Shown here piece by piece: positions 23,818 to 32,942 of a DNA stretch of 48,482 nt. Source of the DNA: Candidatus Thalassarchaeum betae (GTDB lineage Archaea > Thermoplasmatota > Poseidoniia > Poseidoniales > Thalassarchaeaceae); the NCBI GenBank assembly GCA_022447095.1, contig JAKUUP010000009.1, positions 1 through 48,482 on the forward strand, in the 5' to 3' direction. How positions within the stretch are numbered: position 1 is the first letter of the stretch; each line of letters begins with the position of its first letter. Under the pieces are notes generated by a model. That model was not told where the DNA came from. It was given only the letters and a program-made list of their open reading frames with translations, and made no database searches. The position numbers and the translations under genes were made by a program.

Positions 23818-26800
23818 CAGAAATCATCCTCCATCCTGACTTCGCAGACGTTGCTGACTGAGCAATACCTGCACACGCCCTTAGACGGGGTAGGGTGCAC
23901 ATTGCCAGAAGCGGCCCGCGCAGCGACCCTCAGGGCAACCGACAGTCGCTGTGCCAGCCATGCCCTGAAGGGGTCACTGGCTGGTGAGGGGGGCTCGTCA
24001 GCGAACCTGTGGAGGCTTGTAGTGAAATCTGTGCGTGTGCCCACTTGCAGCTTTGAATGAGAAGCGGAGTACTGTGGAGACATCTCAAGCCTGTGCTCGG
24101 TGTTGTGGCTGAACAGAGAGATTCCAGCCGCTACTACCAGATCGCCGGGATGGGCGATCTCCCAGGCTCTTGCATAGAGTGCTAATTGCAATTCGTCCAA
24201 CAGGCCGTCGGAGTGGCGGTCCTTCGCCGACTTCGACTCCGAGGTCTTGAGGTCCCTGATGGCGACGAGTCGGCGAGGTTTCCAATCTGAGTCGTGGACT
24301 CTGATAGGCGCAACGTTCTCGTCACCTCCGTTGTCCACCCATGCGTTCCCCTTCTCGTCAATAGGCAGTAGGTCGACACGATCTATGTAGCCCCGCACCC
24401 GGATAGGAGGCAATACCTTCCCCCCCGTCAGTTCAAGCGGAAGGGAGATTTCGATCCCGTCCTCGTCGTGGCTCGTCATGCTCCACTCGACAGAGACAGG
24501 CGCCGCGTCGCCGAGCTTGCTCTCAGCCCTCACAATGGTGCCAACCCTTCCTGCGGGAGGGATTGGTCTAGGGTCCGCCAGCCAACTGTTCCAGTCTTCA
24601 CGGTCCATCCCAGTAAGGACCCTTAGCCTGTGGGTGGAAACAGCATCGGACCTGTCGAGCCACGGTGCCCGTGAATCGAGTGACTCGAGGGCCATTTGCA
24701 TCAGTTCGTTCTCGTCTTTTCCCGACTGAGCTACGCTCTTGACTGACCCGTTGTCCTCGAACTCTCGCTCTTCCCCGATGGCGAAACCGAGAATCCCGCA
24801 CAGCATGTCGTGGTGAACGAGATGCAGGAGTTCTCCGTGTGTACGGGGGTCCAAGTCTTCCGCCTGCAGCTCCTCTTGCTCAACCTTTAGTCCTCTTGAG
24901 AGCCATCCCATCCTAGGGCACTTGAGCCAGTCATGGAGCCTGCTGGCCGACCAGATGGCGACCTCCTGCTCCGCCCCCGAAGAGTGTCCGTGCCTCGAGT
25001 CGCTGACCGTCGAGCCCGAGGCTAGGGGAGTGAATGGTCGAGGGTCGAGTGTGGGAGTCCTCTTGCCTGCCTTAGTGTGACCCCCAATCACTGGCCACCT
25101 AGCATGGGCGCGCGGCGGCTCGATACTAGGTGGGGTCTTTCGAGCGAGGTCCGAGCGCTCGAACGAGAAGAGGTGGGGAGTGGCAGAGTCTGGTAGGTAA
25201 CCGTCATCCTCCGAGCGACTGGGTTGCCTCCTCTCGCGATCGCGCTGCAACTGCAGGTCAATCGAAATCGAGATTGAGTCGGGGTTAATCGGCAGGTGAA
25301 CCGGGGGTCTCATGCACCTGAGCAGGCTTCCATCCGATTGTCGGAAGTCGCGTGGGCTCACCGGTAGGCTGGGATGTGGGTCAAGGACCTGCGCCTCATC
25401 GTCGGGGTCGTTGACACTGGCCCACTCCCTGATTGGCGCTGCGGCAGGGGATGCGTCATCGAGACTCGGGTCGAGCAGGATGACTTCTGGGGCAGCCGCG
25501 AGAAGATGTTCGAGATGGTGGCGGGCATCGCGCACAGGCCCGTCAGGCCTGAGCAGATCCAGCGAGTGGCGCTCCTCGTCGCCGAGGAAGGGCATCTTCG
25601 GGACTCTGAGATCCCAAGAAGAACTCGATAGGTTCGCTAGGATGACCAACTCCGCAGTGCACCCCAAAGCATCGGAGGGAGTCATGATTCTGACTCCACT
25701 GGTGGCGTTAGAGCCACCCTGCTGGATGCTCGATGATTGAATCAGAGAAGTGAACTCATCCACCCATTCAGAACCAGATATGGGAGGTTCCTGCCCGATG
25801 CTGTCCTGCATCGCCCTCAAAGCCCTATGGTCCCTGACGACCGCTTGGACGACTGCGGCTGGCGATAATCCCTCGCCATCGCACATCTCCATCGCCGATT
25901 CGAGGTCAACAAGTCCGAACGTGGCTAACAGCCACTCATCCCCGACCGATGTTGGCTCGCTCAGTGGTAGGATTTTTCCGGTGTGGCAGCCCACTCTGAC
26001 ACGCTCTTCGGCGAGAGCCGTTCGGTCCTCGTCTCTGAGCAGCGGGCTCAGTGAGTTGGCCACGCAGAGGAGCCACCACTGAGTTGATTCTTTCTTGATT
26101 ATGTCTCGTTCTGAGAGTGGTGGTCTCGACATCGTCTGGAGCCACCTACTAAGGGCTCCGGGGCCGCCTAGGACGTGCTCGCCACGGGCGAGCTCGGTGA
26201 GTAGGTCAGGGTCCGCATGTGGTCGGATCCTAGACTCGGAAGGGTGCTGCTCGGGCTCGTCGAAGACGCTGATTGAGCCTTGCAGCGAGAGGGAGCGTAG
26301 TCCCTCAAGGGAGAATGCGTCGGGACCGTGTGCCAGATTGGCAAGCGATTCCAGCCAGTGCCCCAGTGAGTGCGAGGAGACCTGTGCTGGCATAGGGGTC
26401 ACGGGGATTCCGAGGTCGCGCAGCGCGCGCTCCCACCGAGGCCTGTTGACCTCCAAAGCCGGATCCATGATGAAGATTCGATTGCTTGCATTCAATTCCA
26501 GACTATCGCGCGCCAGACCGATCGCCGCATCAAAGGAGTGTTCCTCCCTCTGCAGAAGCAGTCGTCTGACATCGCCTTTCTGTTCAGATGCGTCAGGCTG
26601 GTGGCGCGGGACCCAACTAGGCAGCTCGGCAGATGCCTTGATCGGATGCTCGTCCAGCAGCAGATAGCCGTGGTGGCCGAGCCTGAAGTTGCCCGGATGC
26701 GTCAACTGGTGCATAGGGCAGTGCCTCGAAAGGGCCAGCAATATCTCCGTATTGGCTCGGGGGATACCAGGGGCGTGATCCAACATTATGATGCCGTCTA

Positions 26801-27407
26801 AATCAGTGAGAGTGAACGGCATGGAATCGCTTTCCAGTCCCTCGACTATGCGTGAGGAGACCATGTCGGGATGGGTTCCTCGGAGTTTCTTCTCGAGTCT
26901 CCTGATTATTGCCCTGAAAGCCACTATACCAGGGCCGTCCCAGTTCCCCGCTGCGGCCTCCATCGAGAGGAATGAGTGCAGTTCGGCCAGAGCTGCTGTC
27001 TTCCCTCTGCCCCAATGCATGTCCGGCAGTGGATTGATCAGAGGGAAAGCGAGTCTGGCCGCCTCCCGGCGGCACGCCTCGTGCAGTATCAGATTGAAGG
27101 CGCCCTCCTTGTCCAGCACCCTAGGCAGCCGTAGGTCAGCGACCAAAGAGGACTTCAGCGACTCGATGGTGTGGTGCAACGTGCGGTCAATAGCTCCTAT
27201 CTCGTCAATCTCAGACAGAGTCTGCCTGCGTGATTCCTCACTCGGATATAGCACCAGAATTCGACCGGATGCATCTGATTCTCCTTCCCTCGGGCCCAGT
27301 GCCTGTCGCTTCATGTGCAGCACGAGCCAATGCGGGATGGCTCCGCAGTGGACCTCCTCGCTGGTAACCTGATGAGAGGCTGTGGAACTCATTGCATCAC
27401 CGAGCAT
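23817..27407 (-). CDS. AddB-like nuclease/inactive helicase partner with Fe-S cysteines
   Basis: A ~1196-residue protein placed just upstream of the AddA-like gene. The N-terminal part reads like a decayed helicase fold (ILVLYPSEESRRQTL; no Walker A can be seen), with an AddB/RecC-like stretch CTAELVILANLSSSSW in the middle. The C terminus is a RecB-family nuclease: DLKT (~1061), Q-x3-Y (QLALYARAWE), and cysteines KCPRM (~839) plus CRYCSVSNVC (~1187-1196), the spacing of the AddB iron-sulfur cluster. Together with the neighbour it would form an AddAB-type end-resection complex with two nucleases. Start: ATG 27407 is preferred (TTG 27434 is further upstream; ATG 27392 is also possible). Confidence 0.82.
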   Translation of the reverse strand: MLGDAMSSTASHQVTSEEVHCGAIPHWLVLHMKRQALGPREGESDASGRILVLYPSEESRRQTLSEIDEIGAIDRTLHHTIESLKSSLVADLRLPRVLDKEGAFNLILHEACRREAARLAFPLINPLPDMHWGRGKTAALAELHSFLSMEAAAGNWDGPGIVAFRAIIRRLEKKLRGTHPDMVSSRIVEGLESDSMPFTLTDLDGIIMLDHAPGIPRANTEILLALSRHCPMHQLTHPGNFRLGHHGYLLLDEHPIKASAELPSWVPRHQPDASEQKGDVRRLLLQREEHSFDAAIGLARDSLELNASNRIFIMDPALEVNRPRWERALRDLGIPVTPMPAQVSSHSLGHWLESLANLAHGPDAFSLEGLRSLSLQGSISVFDEPEQHPSESRIRPHADPDLLTELARGEHVLGGPGALSRWLQTMSRPPLSERDIIKKESTQWWLLCVANSLSPLLRDEDRTALAEERVRVGCHTGKILPLSEPTSVGDEWLLATFGLVDLESAMEMCDGEGLSPAAVVQAVVRDHRALRAMQDSIGQEPPISGSEWVDEFTSLIQSSSIQQGGSNATSGVRIMTPSDALGCTAELVILANLSSSSWDLRVPKMPFLGDEERHSLDLLRPDGPVRDARHHLEHLLAAAPEVILLDPSLDDASPAAAPIREWASVNDPDDEAQVLDPHPSLPVSPRDFRQSDGSLLRCMRPPVHLPINPDSISISIDLQLQRDRERRQPSRSEDDGYLPDSATPHLFSFERSDLARKTPPSIEPPRAHARWPVIGGHTKAGKRTPTLDPRPFTPLASGSTVSDSRHGHSSGAEQEVAIWSASRLHDWLKCPRMGWLSRGLKVEQEELQAEDLDPRTHGELLHLVHHDMLCGILGFAIGEEREFEDNGSVKSVAQSGKDENELMQMALESLDSRAPWLDRSDAVSTHRLRVLTGMDREDWNSWLADPRPIPPAGRVGTIVRAESKLGDAAPVSVEWSMTSHDEDGIEISLPLELTGGKVLPPIRVRGYIDRVDLLPIDEKGNAWVDNGGDENVAPIRVHDSDWKPRRLVAIRDLKTSESKSAKDRHSDGLLDELQLALYARAWEIAHPGDLVVAAGISLFSHNTEHRLEMSPQYSASHSKLQVGTRTDFTTSLHRFADEPPSPASDPFRAWLAQRLSVALRVAARAASGNVHPTPSKGVCRYCSVSNVCEVRMEDDF

Positions 27408-27458
27408 ACGCGATGGAAGGGCGGGGTTATTCAACCCAACTGAGGATGAATCGCGTCC

Positions 27459-28445
27459 TCAGGTAGATAGACGCTTCCTGCGGGAAGGCAGAAGGGCTGC
27501 GAGGAAGCAAATCAGGACGGTAAAGATGCCGGGAGCGGGCAGGGGCCAATCAGGACCGCAGCAGTCAATTGTAGGCGAAGACCAATCGATTAGGAGCAGG
27601 ACAGAGACGTCATCCCCATCCCACGCTGCGGGGACTTGGGCTAATCCAGTTCCCTCGAGGTCGTTGAGCTCAATCGCGTCGTGCAGCACGTGCAGGTAGT
27701 CGCCTATTCCATTCGAGCCATCCGGGAAGCTCGCGCTGTCCTCGACGAACAGGAGCCATGCGGTCAGGATCATGGGGGAGTCCCCGGATCCCGGGCCGCT
27801 TGGTTGGCTGGCGTTCCACGAAAATTGCATGATTCGGGTCTCGGAGTCGTATGAGGTGACAGATAGCCTCGCAGACCCGGTGAAAGAGGTATGGCCCGCG
27901 TTGAGGGAGGTGGAATAGTCGCTGACTAGGCTACTTGAGCTCGGTGATGTTCCCAGATGCAACCTCTCGCCATCGAACACCGTGGAAGGAGCCACTCTGG
28001 ACATCCCTGTCTCTGCTGTCGAGGCGCCGCCGTAGGTAGACTCCCAGCGATGCTCAGTGGCATTGTTGCCGAAGGGGTCCTCAGGTTCCGACCTGTGCCT
28101 GTGGTAGTGGATGCGAATCACGTCGGAGTCGCCGATGGCTTCGTCTAGTGCGTTTTCGGTGATTACGCAGTTTTCGCACCAGGTCGCGGTGTAGACCTCA
28201 ACGACTGGGTACATATCGGAGACATTCATCGAGACCTCGGTATACGTGGTCTCATTGCTGAGCGGAATCGCCAGAGCGCCTATCGTCCCCCCGTTGACTC
28301 CGATCCTGGCATCCTGCCACATCGAACTGTCCTCGCTGTTGGCGACGGCTTGAGTAGAGGACGCGAGGAGCAGCGCGACGAGAAGTAGAGATGCGTTTCT
28401 CACGCCAGTCGCTGAACACAGCGATATTGAATGCTTCCGGGTCAT
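27459..28445 (-). CDS. Secreted thioredoxin-fold protein with C-terminal membrane anchor
   Basis: A signal peptide ([17 protein letters not shown]) leads to an exported domain with [14 protein letters not shown], the redox CxxC of a thioredoxin fold, then an Omp28-like layout (IRIHYHRH, later VAPSTVFDG in the cis-Pro position) and a ~100-residue beta-rich part. The C terminus is [19 protein letters not shown] then SRRKR: a Pro-Gly element, one membrane helix and a basic tail, the arrangement of archaeosortase/exosortase sorting signals. Role: extracellular disulfide exchange, inferred. Its ATG overlaps the stop of the upstream threonine aldolase gene (ATGA). Confidence 0.75.
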   Translation of the reverse strand: MTRKHSISLCSATGVRNASLLLVALLLASSTQAVANSEDSSMWQDARIGVNGGTIGALAIPLSNETTYTEVSMNVSDMYPVVEVYTATWCENCVITENALDEAIGDSDVIRIHYHRHRSEPEDPFGNNATEHRWESTYGGASTAETGMSRVAPSTVFDGERLHLGTSPSSSSLVSDYSTSLNAGHTSFTGSARLSVTSYDSETRIMQFSWNASQPSGPGSGDSPMILTAWLLFVEDSASFPDGSNGIGDYLHVLHDAIELNDLEGTGLAQVPAAWDGDDVSVLLLIDWSSPTIDCCGPDWPLPAPGIFTVLICFLAALLPSRRKRLST

Positions 28446-29533
28446 TGAGCGGCTTCGAACGCGGCGATCGCACGGTCGATATCCTCGTCAGTGACGTGCA
28501 GGTGCACCACCGCCCTGACTGTCGAGATGTCCCCGTAGTCGACCCCCTGCTCTAGGTCCAAGACATCGATGCCCCGCTCGCCTAGGTTTTCGACCAGAGC
28601 CTTCGCGCCGCCCTTCTTGCAGTCGATGTAGACCATGTTCGACTGCACCGCGCCGAGGTCGATTGAGTATGCCTCCATGGAGTTCACCGCCTCGGCGAGC
28701 CTCCGGGCTCGTGCGTGATCCTCTGCTAACCTCTCGATATTGTTCTCCAAGGCGTAGACTCCAGCGGCTGCAAGCACACCCGCCTGTCTCATCCCTCCAC
28801 CGAACATCTTGCGCCACCTGTGGGCCTCAGCGATGGTCGCGGCGTCTCCGACCAAGACGGAGCCGACGGGGGCACCGAGGCCTTTGGACAGGCATATCGA
28901 GATGGTGTCGAAGTCCCTGACCATACGAGCGGCATCAACACCGCTGGCGATTACGGCATTGAACAGCCTCGCGCCGTCGAGATGGGCTCGGCAGTCGTTT
29001 GAGTGGGCGACCTCGCAGATGGCGTCCAGCGTGTCCTGGTCGTATATCGAGCCGCCGCCTACATTGGCGGTGTTCTCGACACATATGAGTGTGCACTCAG
29101 GATAGTGCGAATCGCTTCCTGCGACCTTGCGGATCGCCATTTGGACATCCTCGGGTGACATCAGCCCTCGATGACCCTTTACTAGGGATATCGAGCATCC
29201 TGAGAGAACGGCGTAGCCGCCGGCCTCATACATGTAGATGTGGCTCTTGCGATGGGTTACGATCTCGTCACCCGGTCTGGTCTGCGATTTGATTGCGACG
29301 GCATTGGACATCGTTCCGGAGGGGACGAACAACGCAGCCTCCTTTCCTAGCATCTCTGCTATTCGGTTCTGTAACTCTATGACTGTGGGGTCATCGCCGA
29401 GTACATCGTCGCCGACCTCTGCTGCTGCCATCACCTCGCGCATCGCGGATGTAGGCTGCGTGACGGTGTCGCTGCGCAGGTCGATACGGCCACTCGGGTA
29501 GTCTCGCACGGAATCTCGCGGAGAATCCCTCAC
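28442..29533 (-). CDS. ltaE: Low-specificity L-threonine aldolase
   Basis: PLP enzyme cleaving L-threonine or allo-threonine to glycine and acetaldehyde. Hallmarks: [52 protein letters not shown] and the PLP lysine in [12 protein letters not shown]. The 363-residue length is slightly above normal because of ~16 extra N-terminal residues from GTG 29533; no nearer ATG exists before the conserved start of the fold. Transcribed with the thioredoxin-like gene. Confidence 0.92.
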   Translation of the reverse strand: MRDSPRDSVRDYPSGRIDLRSDTVTQPTSAMREVMAAAEVGDDVLGDDPTVIELQNRIAEMLGKEAALFVPSGTMSNAVAIKSQTRPGDEIVTHRKSHIYMYEAGGYAVLSGCSISLVKGHRGLMSPEDVQMAIRKVAGSDSHYPECTLICVENTANVGGGSIYDQDTLDAICEVAHSNDCRAHLDGARLFNAVIASGVDAARMVRDFDTISICLSKGLGAPVGSVLVGDAATIAEAHRWRKMFGGGMRQAGVLAAAGVYALENNIERLAEDHARARRLAEAVNSMEAYSIDLGAVQSNMVYIDCKKGGAKALVENLGERGIDVLDLEQGVDYGDISTVRAVVHLHVTDEDIDRAIAAFEAAQ

Positions 29534-29553
29534 ATATCAAGTACGCTCGCCAC

Positions 29554-32500
29554 TCAATTGCTGCTCGGGGGGCGTTTTCTCCGCTTCCCTTTCGGTGGCC
29601 TGCGCCTGCGTTGCTTGCCTTTGGGGGGTCGCTTTCTGCGCTTGCCCTCCTGGGTACCCAAATGACCGAGATTTGGATCTATTTTCTTACTGCGTTTTGG
29701 TGCCTTCTCCTTTTTCTGCGAGTTCATGTACATCGCAGTGAGGCCTACCACTGCGAGGGCCGCTGCCCCTCCGATGATTAGCATCGAATTGTCCGCTTCG
29801 ATGCAACTGGTCTGGCCTCTGAGGGGCTGGGTCGCGCCATCGGTGCACTTACTCTGATCGGTGGCAGCCGATTCAGCGACATAGTGATCGACTTCGGCCG
29901 GCTTGCAACTCATCTTGCCGCTGCTGTCCTGATAAGTCCCTGGCTCGCAGGGAGAGGGATAGAGCGCTGCGCTCGTGGAGACGTAGTACCCAGGCTCGGC
30001 GTCGATGCATTCGTGCTGTCCGCCCGAAGTCTGGTAGGTTCCACGTTCGCATGGAGTCTGAGAGGGGGATCCCATTGAGGGTACGTAGTATCCGTAATCC
30101 GCTTCGATGCATTCAATCTGCCCACTGTCGGGCTGGTAGGTTCCACGCTCACAGGCAGTCGGCACGGATGCTTCGTGCTCGGAGACGAAGTAGCCGGGCT
30201 CGGCGTCGGTGCAGGACGCCTGACCGATCGAGGACTGGTATGTTCCTAGATAGCAACCGGTCTGCCCGGCAGAGCCAGAGTAGGGTACGTGGAATCCGTA
30301 GTCGGCTTCCATACAGGCGGTTTGGCCGATCGAAGACTGGTAAGTACCGGGTGAACACGGTATCTGCTCCGCGGCCCCGGTCTGGTCGGTATAGTGCCCG
30401 ATTTCGCTATCCAGGCATGTGGCCGCACCGGAGTCCGGTTGGTGCTCTCCGGCTTCGCAGGCTGTCTGGCTGCTCGCCCCTGAGTCGGGTACGTTATGCC
30501 CGGGGTCTGCGGCCATACAGTCATCCATCCCGCCCTCGGATGCGTAGGTACCCGGATCGCATGGATATTGATTGAAATTGCCAGGGCCGGATGCGTGGTG
30601 GCCTGTGTCGGCATCGATGCAGTGGTCGGAGCCCGGATCGGGCTGGTAGGCCCCCGCAGGGCAAGGGATCTCGAATGCTGTTCCCGGTGCTGGAGCGTAG
30701 AACCCGGGATTGACCAGCGAGCACCCTATCGATGCCGGAGTAGGCTGATGGGACCCTGTTGGGCAGGCAACCTGCTCTATTGCCCCTGAGTCGGTAACAT
30801 AGTAGCCCGTGTCAGCCGGAAGACATGCGTCCCGTCCGGTCGATGGCGAGTAGGCCCCGGGCTCGCAAGCAAACTGCTCTGCAGAGCCGAAACCCGGCGC
30901 GTAATGCCCCTCCGATGCTGAGAAGCAGCCGGACTGGCCGGCCACTGGCTGGTAGGTTCCCGGAGAGCACGCGGTCTGGTCGAGTTGCCCAGTCTCGGAG
31001 ACGTAGTGCCCCGGATCGGCATCCAAGCAGGATGGTTGTCCGGTGTCAGGCTGGTAGGTTGTCGGTGCACAGGGTGTCCCGGAGACTGAGCCTGCATCGC
31101 TGTACTGGCCCCGGTCGACATCCAAACACGAAGTTTGTCCATAGTCCGGTTGGTAGGTACCTGGCGGACAGTCGGTCTCGGTGATCGAGCCAGTTGAATT
31201 TGTGTAGTGACCGGGAGTAGTATCGTAGCACGAGCTCTGTCCGGTGTCGGGGTTGTAGGTCCCCTCGGGGCAAGGGAATTCCTCGGTCATACCGTGTTCA
31301 GGAACGTAGTGGCCCGGAGACGCGTCAACGCAATGGAGGTCGAACAGATACTGGCCCGGAGGGCACGAACTGACAGGCCACGGGGTCGAATCAAATATCG
31401 AGAGGATGCCGTCGTGGTCAGCGTCCCTCTCACCCAAGGAGGCATGGCCTCCGGATGTAGTATTTTGACCGGACAGGTCGACCCACGCAGGAATGTCACT
31501 ATCTCTGGGCTCCACAGCGATACTATCCCAACCCAAACCGAGCTCGCCTTGTTCGTGCGATCCCCAGCAGTGCACTGAGGCGTTGGATACAATCGCACAG
31601 GTGTGATAACTGCCTGTAGTGATGACGTGCACGCCCTGACCTCCTGGCATGGAGACACTGGTTGGCAAGGGTCGGCTTGTACCCGTGGTCCCATCGCCGA
31701 TTTGGCCATAGGAGTTGTTCCCCCAGCACCAAGCGCTGTTGTCATCCAGAATTGCACAGACGTGTTCCAGTCCCCCTGCAATCGAAATCGCGGTTCGGCC
31801 CGCTGGCAGGGAGGCATACCTAGCGGTGAGGGAGGTTGCTGTGTAGGTTCCATCTCCGAATTGTCCGTTTTGGCCCCGACCCCAGGAGACCACGCTGCCG
31901 TCATCCAGTATTGCGTAAGTCGTCTGCTGTGATCCAGAGATCGCGGCTATAGTACGGTTTGAAGGGACGGCTGTGACTGCTGTCGGTTCGTCCACATCAA
32001 CGAAATTTCCAATGCCTAGTTGGCCGTAGTTGTTGCTGCCCCAGCACACCGCACTACCGTCGTCGAGGACGGCGCAGGAGTATTGGGAGCCGCCTGCCAG
32101 TGCAACGGCGGAGCGGCCTGGGGGCAAGTTGATGCCCACAGGTCCTTGAGTCGCATCAACAGGGGCGTTTCCGTTTCCTATCTGCCCCATGTTGTTCTGC
32201 CCCCAGCACCACACCGATTGGTCATCCATGATAGCGCAAGAGTGGTGTAGGCCAGGTGAGACCTGTATGGCTGTTCTTGCGCTTGGCATATTCGTTTGAA
32301 GTGGAGTATTTTGCCCCCCTCCCCACCAGCAGTGAGGGTCGCCGCCCGGGGAGGTATCGCACCCGATCTGGTTCTGGCCGTTCTCACCCCATCCTTGGAT
32401 CGAGCCGTCAATCATAATCGCTATGCCGAAATGCCCGTAAGAGTAAAACTCGGTGGCTAGAGATGGCCCGCCACTGTATCCCAGTTGAACATATCCTGGC

Positions 32501-32835
32501 ACATGCTGGTCTGACCAGGAGCCGTTTCCTAGTTTCCCGGTGGCTCCGTCCCCCCAACATTTCATTGTCCCATCCTGATGGGCTGGCGTAGCGGTGCTCG
32601 TTTCGTCCAGCACCACGCACGTGAAGTAAGAGGACGCGGCTAGTGTCGAATCGGAATAAATCGAGCCTTCTTGAGACCCGGGGGAGTACAAGCCCGAATG
32701 AGCCTCAAGGGCGGGCTTGTCATCGGCCAATTCGGCTCTTTCATCGTGGTACAGGGTCGCTGAAGCTGACATGCCCAGAAGCAGAACAACTAGGAGTATC
32801 GGGAGGGCGTTTGAGGGTCTGTTCGGCTGGCGCAT
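29554..32835 (-). CDS. Giant surface protein: RCC1 propeller, 16 GCC2/GCC3-like Cys repeats, membrane helix, basic repeat tail
   Basis: A signal peptide (ALPILLVVLLLGMSASA) from ATG 32835 precedes seven RCC1-type units (CWGxxxxGQLGxG pattern, about 31500-32560), which should close one seven-bladed beta-propeller. Next come sixteen ~31-residue units of the form C-x2-GTYQ-x4-G-x3-C (about 29800-31370), as in the GCC2/GCC3 (ephrin-receptor-like) family, the first unit being divergent; each has a cysteine pair likely to be disulfide-bonded. One membrane helix (MLIIGGAAALAVVGLTAMYM) follows, then a cytoplasmic tail of lysine/arginine with RR[KR]RPPKGK repeated. Adhesion or receptor roles are guesses. 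About 1093 residues. Same strand as threonine aldolase, 20 bases apart. Confidence 0.82.
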   Translation of the reverse strand: MRQPNRPSNALPILLVVLLLGMSASATLYHDERAELADDKPALEAHSGLYSPGSQEGSIYSDSTLAASSYFTCVVLDETSTATPAHQDGTMKCWGDGATGKLGNGSWSDQHVPGYVQLGYSGGPSLATEFYSYGHFGIAIMIDGSIQGWGENGQNQIGCDTSPGGDPHCWWGGGQNTPLQTNMPSARTAIQVSPGLHHSCAIMDDQSVWCWGQNNMGQIGNGNAPVDATQGPVGINLPPGRSAVALAGGSQYSCAVLDDGSAVCWGSNNYGQLGIGNFVDVDEPTAVTAVPSNRTIAAISGSQQTTYAILDDGSVVSWGRGQNGQFGDGTYTATSLTARYASLPAGRTAISIAGGLEHVCAILDDNSAWCWGNNSYGQIGDGTTGTSRPLPTSVSMPGGQGVHVITTGSYHTCAIVSNASVHCWGSHEQGELGLGWDSIAVEPRDSDIPAWVDLSGQNTTSGGHASLGERDADHDGILSIFDSTPWPVSSCPPGQYLFDLHCVDASPGHYVPEHGMTEEFPCPEGTYNPDTGQSSCYDTTPGHYTNSTGSITETDCPPGTYQPDYGQTSCLDVDRGQYSDAGSVSGTPCAPTTYQPDTGQPSCLDADPGHYVSETGQLDQTACSPGTYQPVAGQSGCFSASEGHYAPGFGSAEQFACEPGAYSPSTGRDACLPADTGYYVTDSGAIEQVACPTGSHQPTPASIGCSLVNPGFYAPAPGTAFEIPCPAGAYQPDPGSDHCIDADTGHHASGPGNFNQYPCDPGTYASEGGMDDCMAADPGHNVPDSGASSQTACEAGEHQPDSGAATCLDSEIGHYTDQTGAAEQIPCSPGTYQSSIGQTACMEADYGFHVPYSGSAGQTGCYLGTYQSSIGQASCTDAEPGYFVSEHEASVPTACERGTYQPDSGQIECIEADYGYYVPSMGSPSQTPCERGTYQTSGGQHECIDAEPGYYVSTSAALYPSPCEPGTYQDSSGKMSCKPAEVDHYVAESAATDQSKCTDGATQPLRGQTSCIEADNSMLIIGGAAALAVVGLTAMYMNSQKKEKAPKRSKKIDPNLGHLGTQEGKRRKRPPKGKQRRRRPPKGKRRKRPPSSN
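29800..31370 (-). repeat. Coding tandem array of GCC2/GCC3-like units
   Basis: About 93-bp periodic coding units, sixteen copies, visible as repeats of C-x2-GTYQ and GHYV-type segments. Copies differ at the base level; units 11-12 share the peptide GTYQSSIGQ exactly and may be recent duplicates. Expansions or contractions between strains are likely. Confidence 0.7.
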
Positions 32836-32942
32836 GTGGCCCTGACTACTCTGTCGAGATTTAACGATTGTTCGTGCACCCTTGGAATACTGCGAATCCC
32901 CAGAGAGGTCAAACTCATTTGTATGCGGCCTCACGGCGAGGC

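Noticed and set aside
29800-31370. Periodic ~93-bp repeats that could suggest a CRISPR-like or satellite array
   Set aside because: Period and variation follow codons of Cys-repeat units in one open frame; no identical direct repeats with unique spacers.
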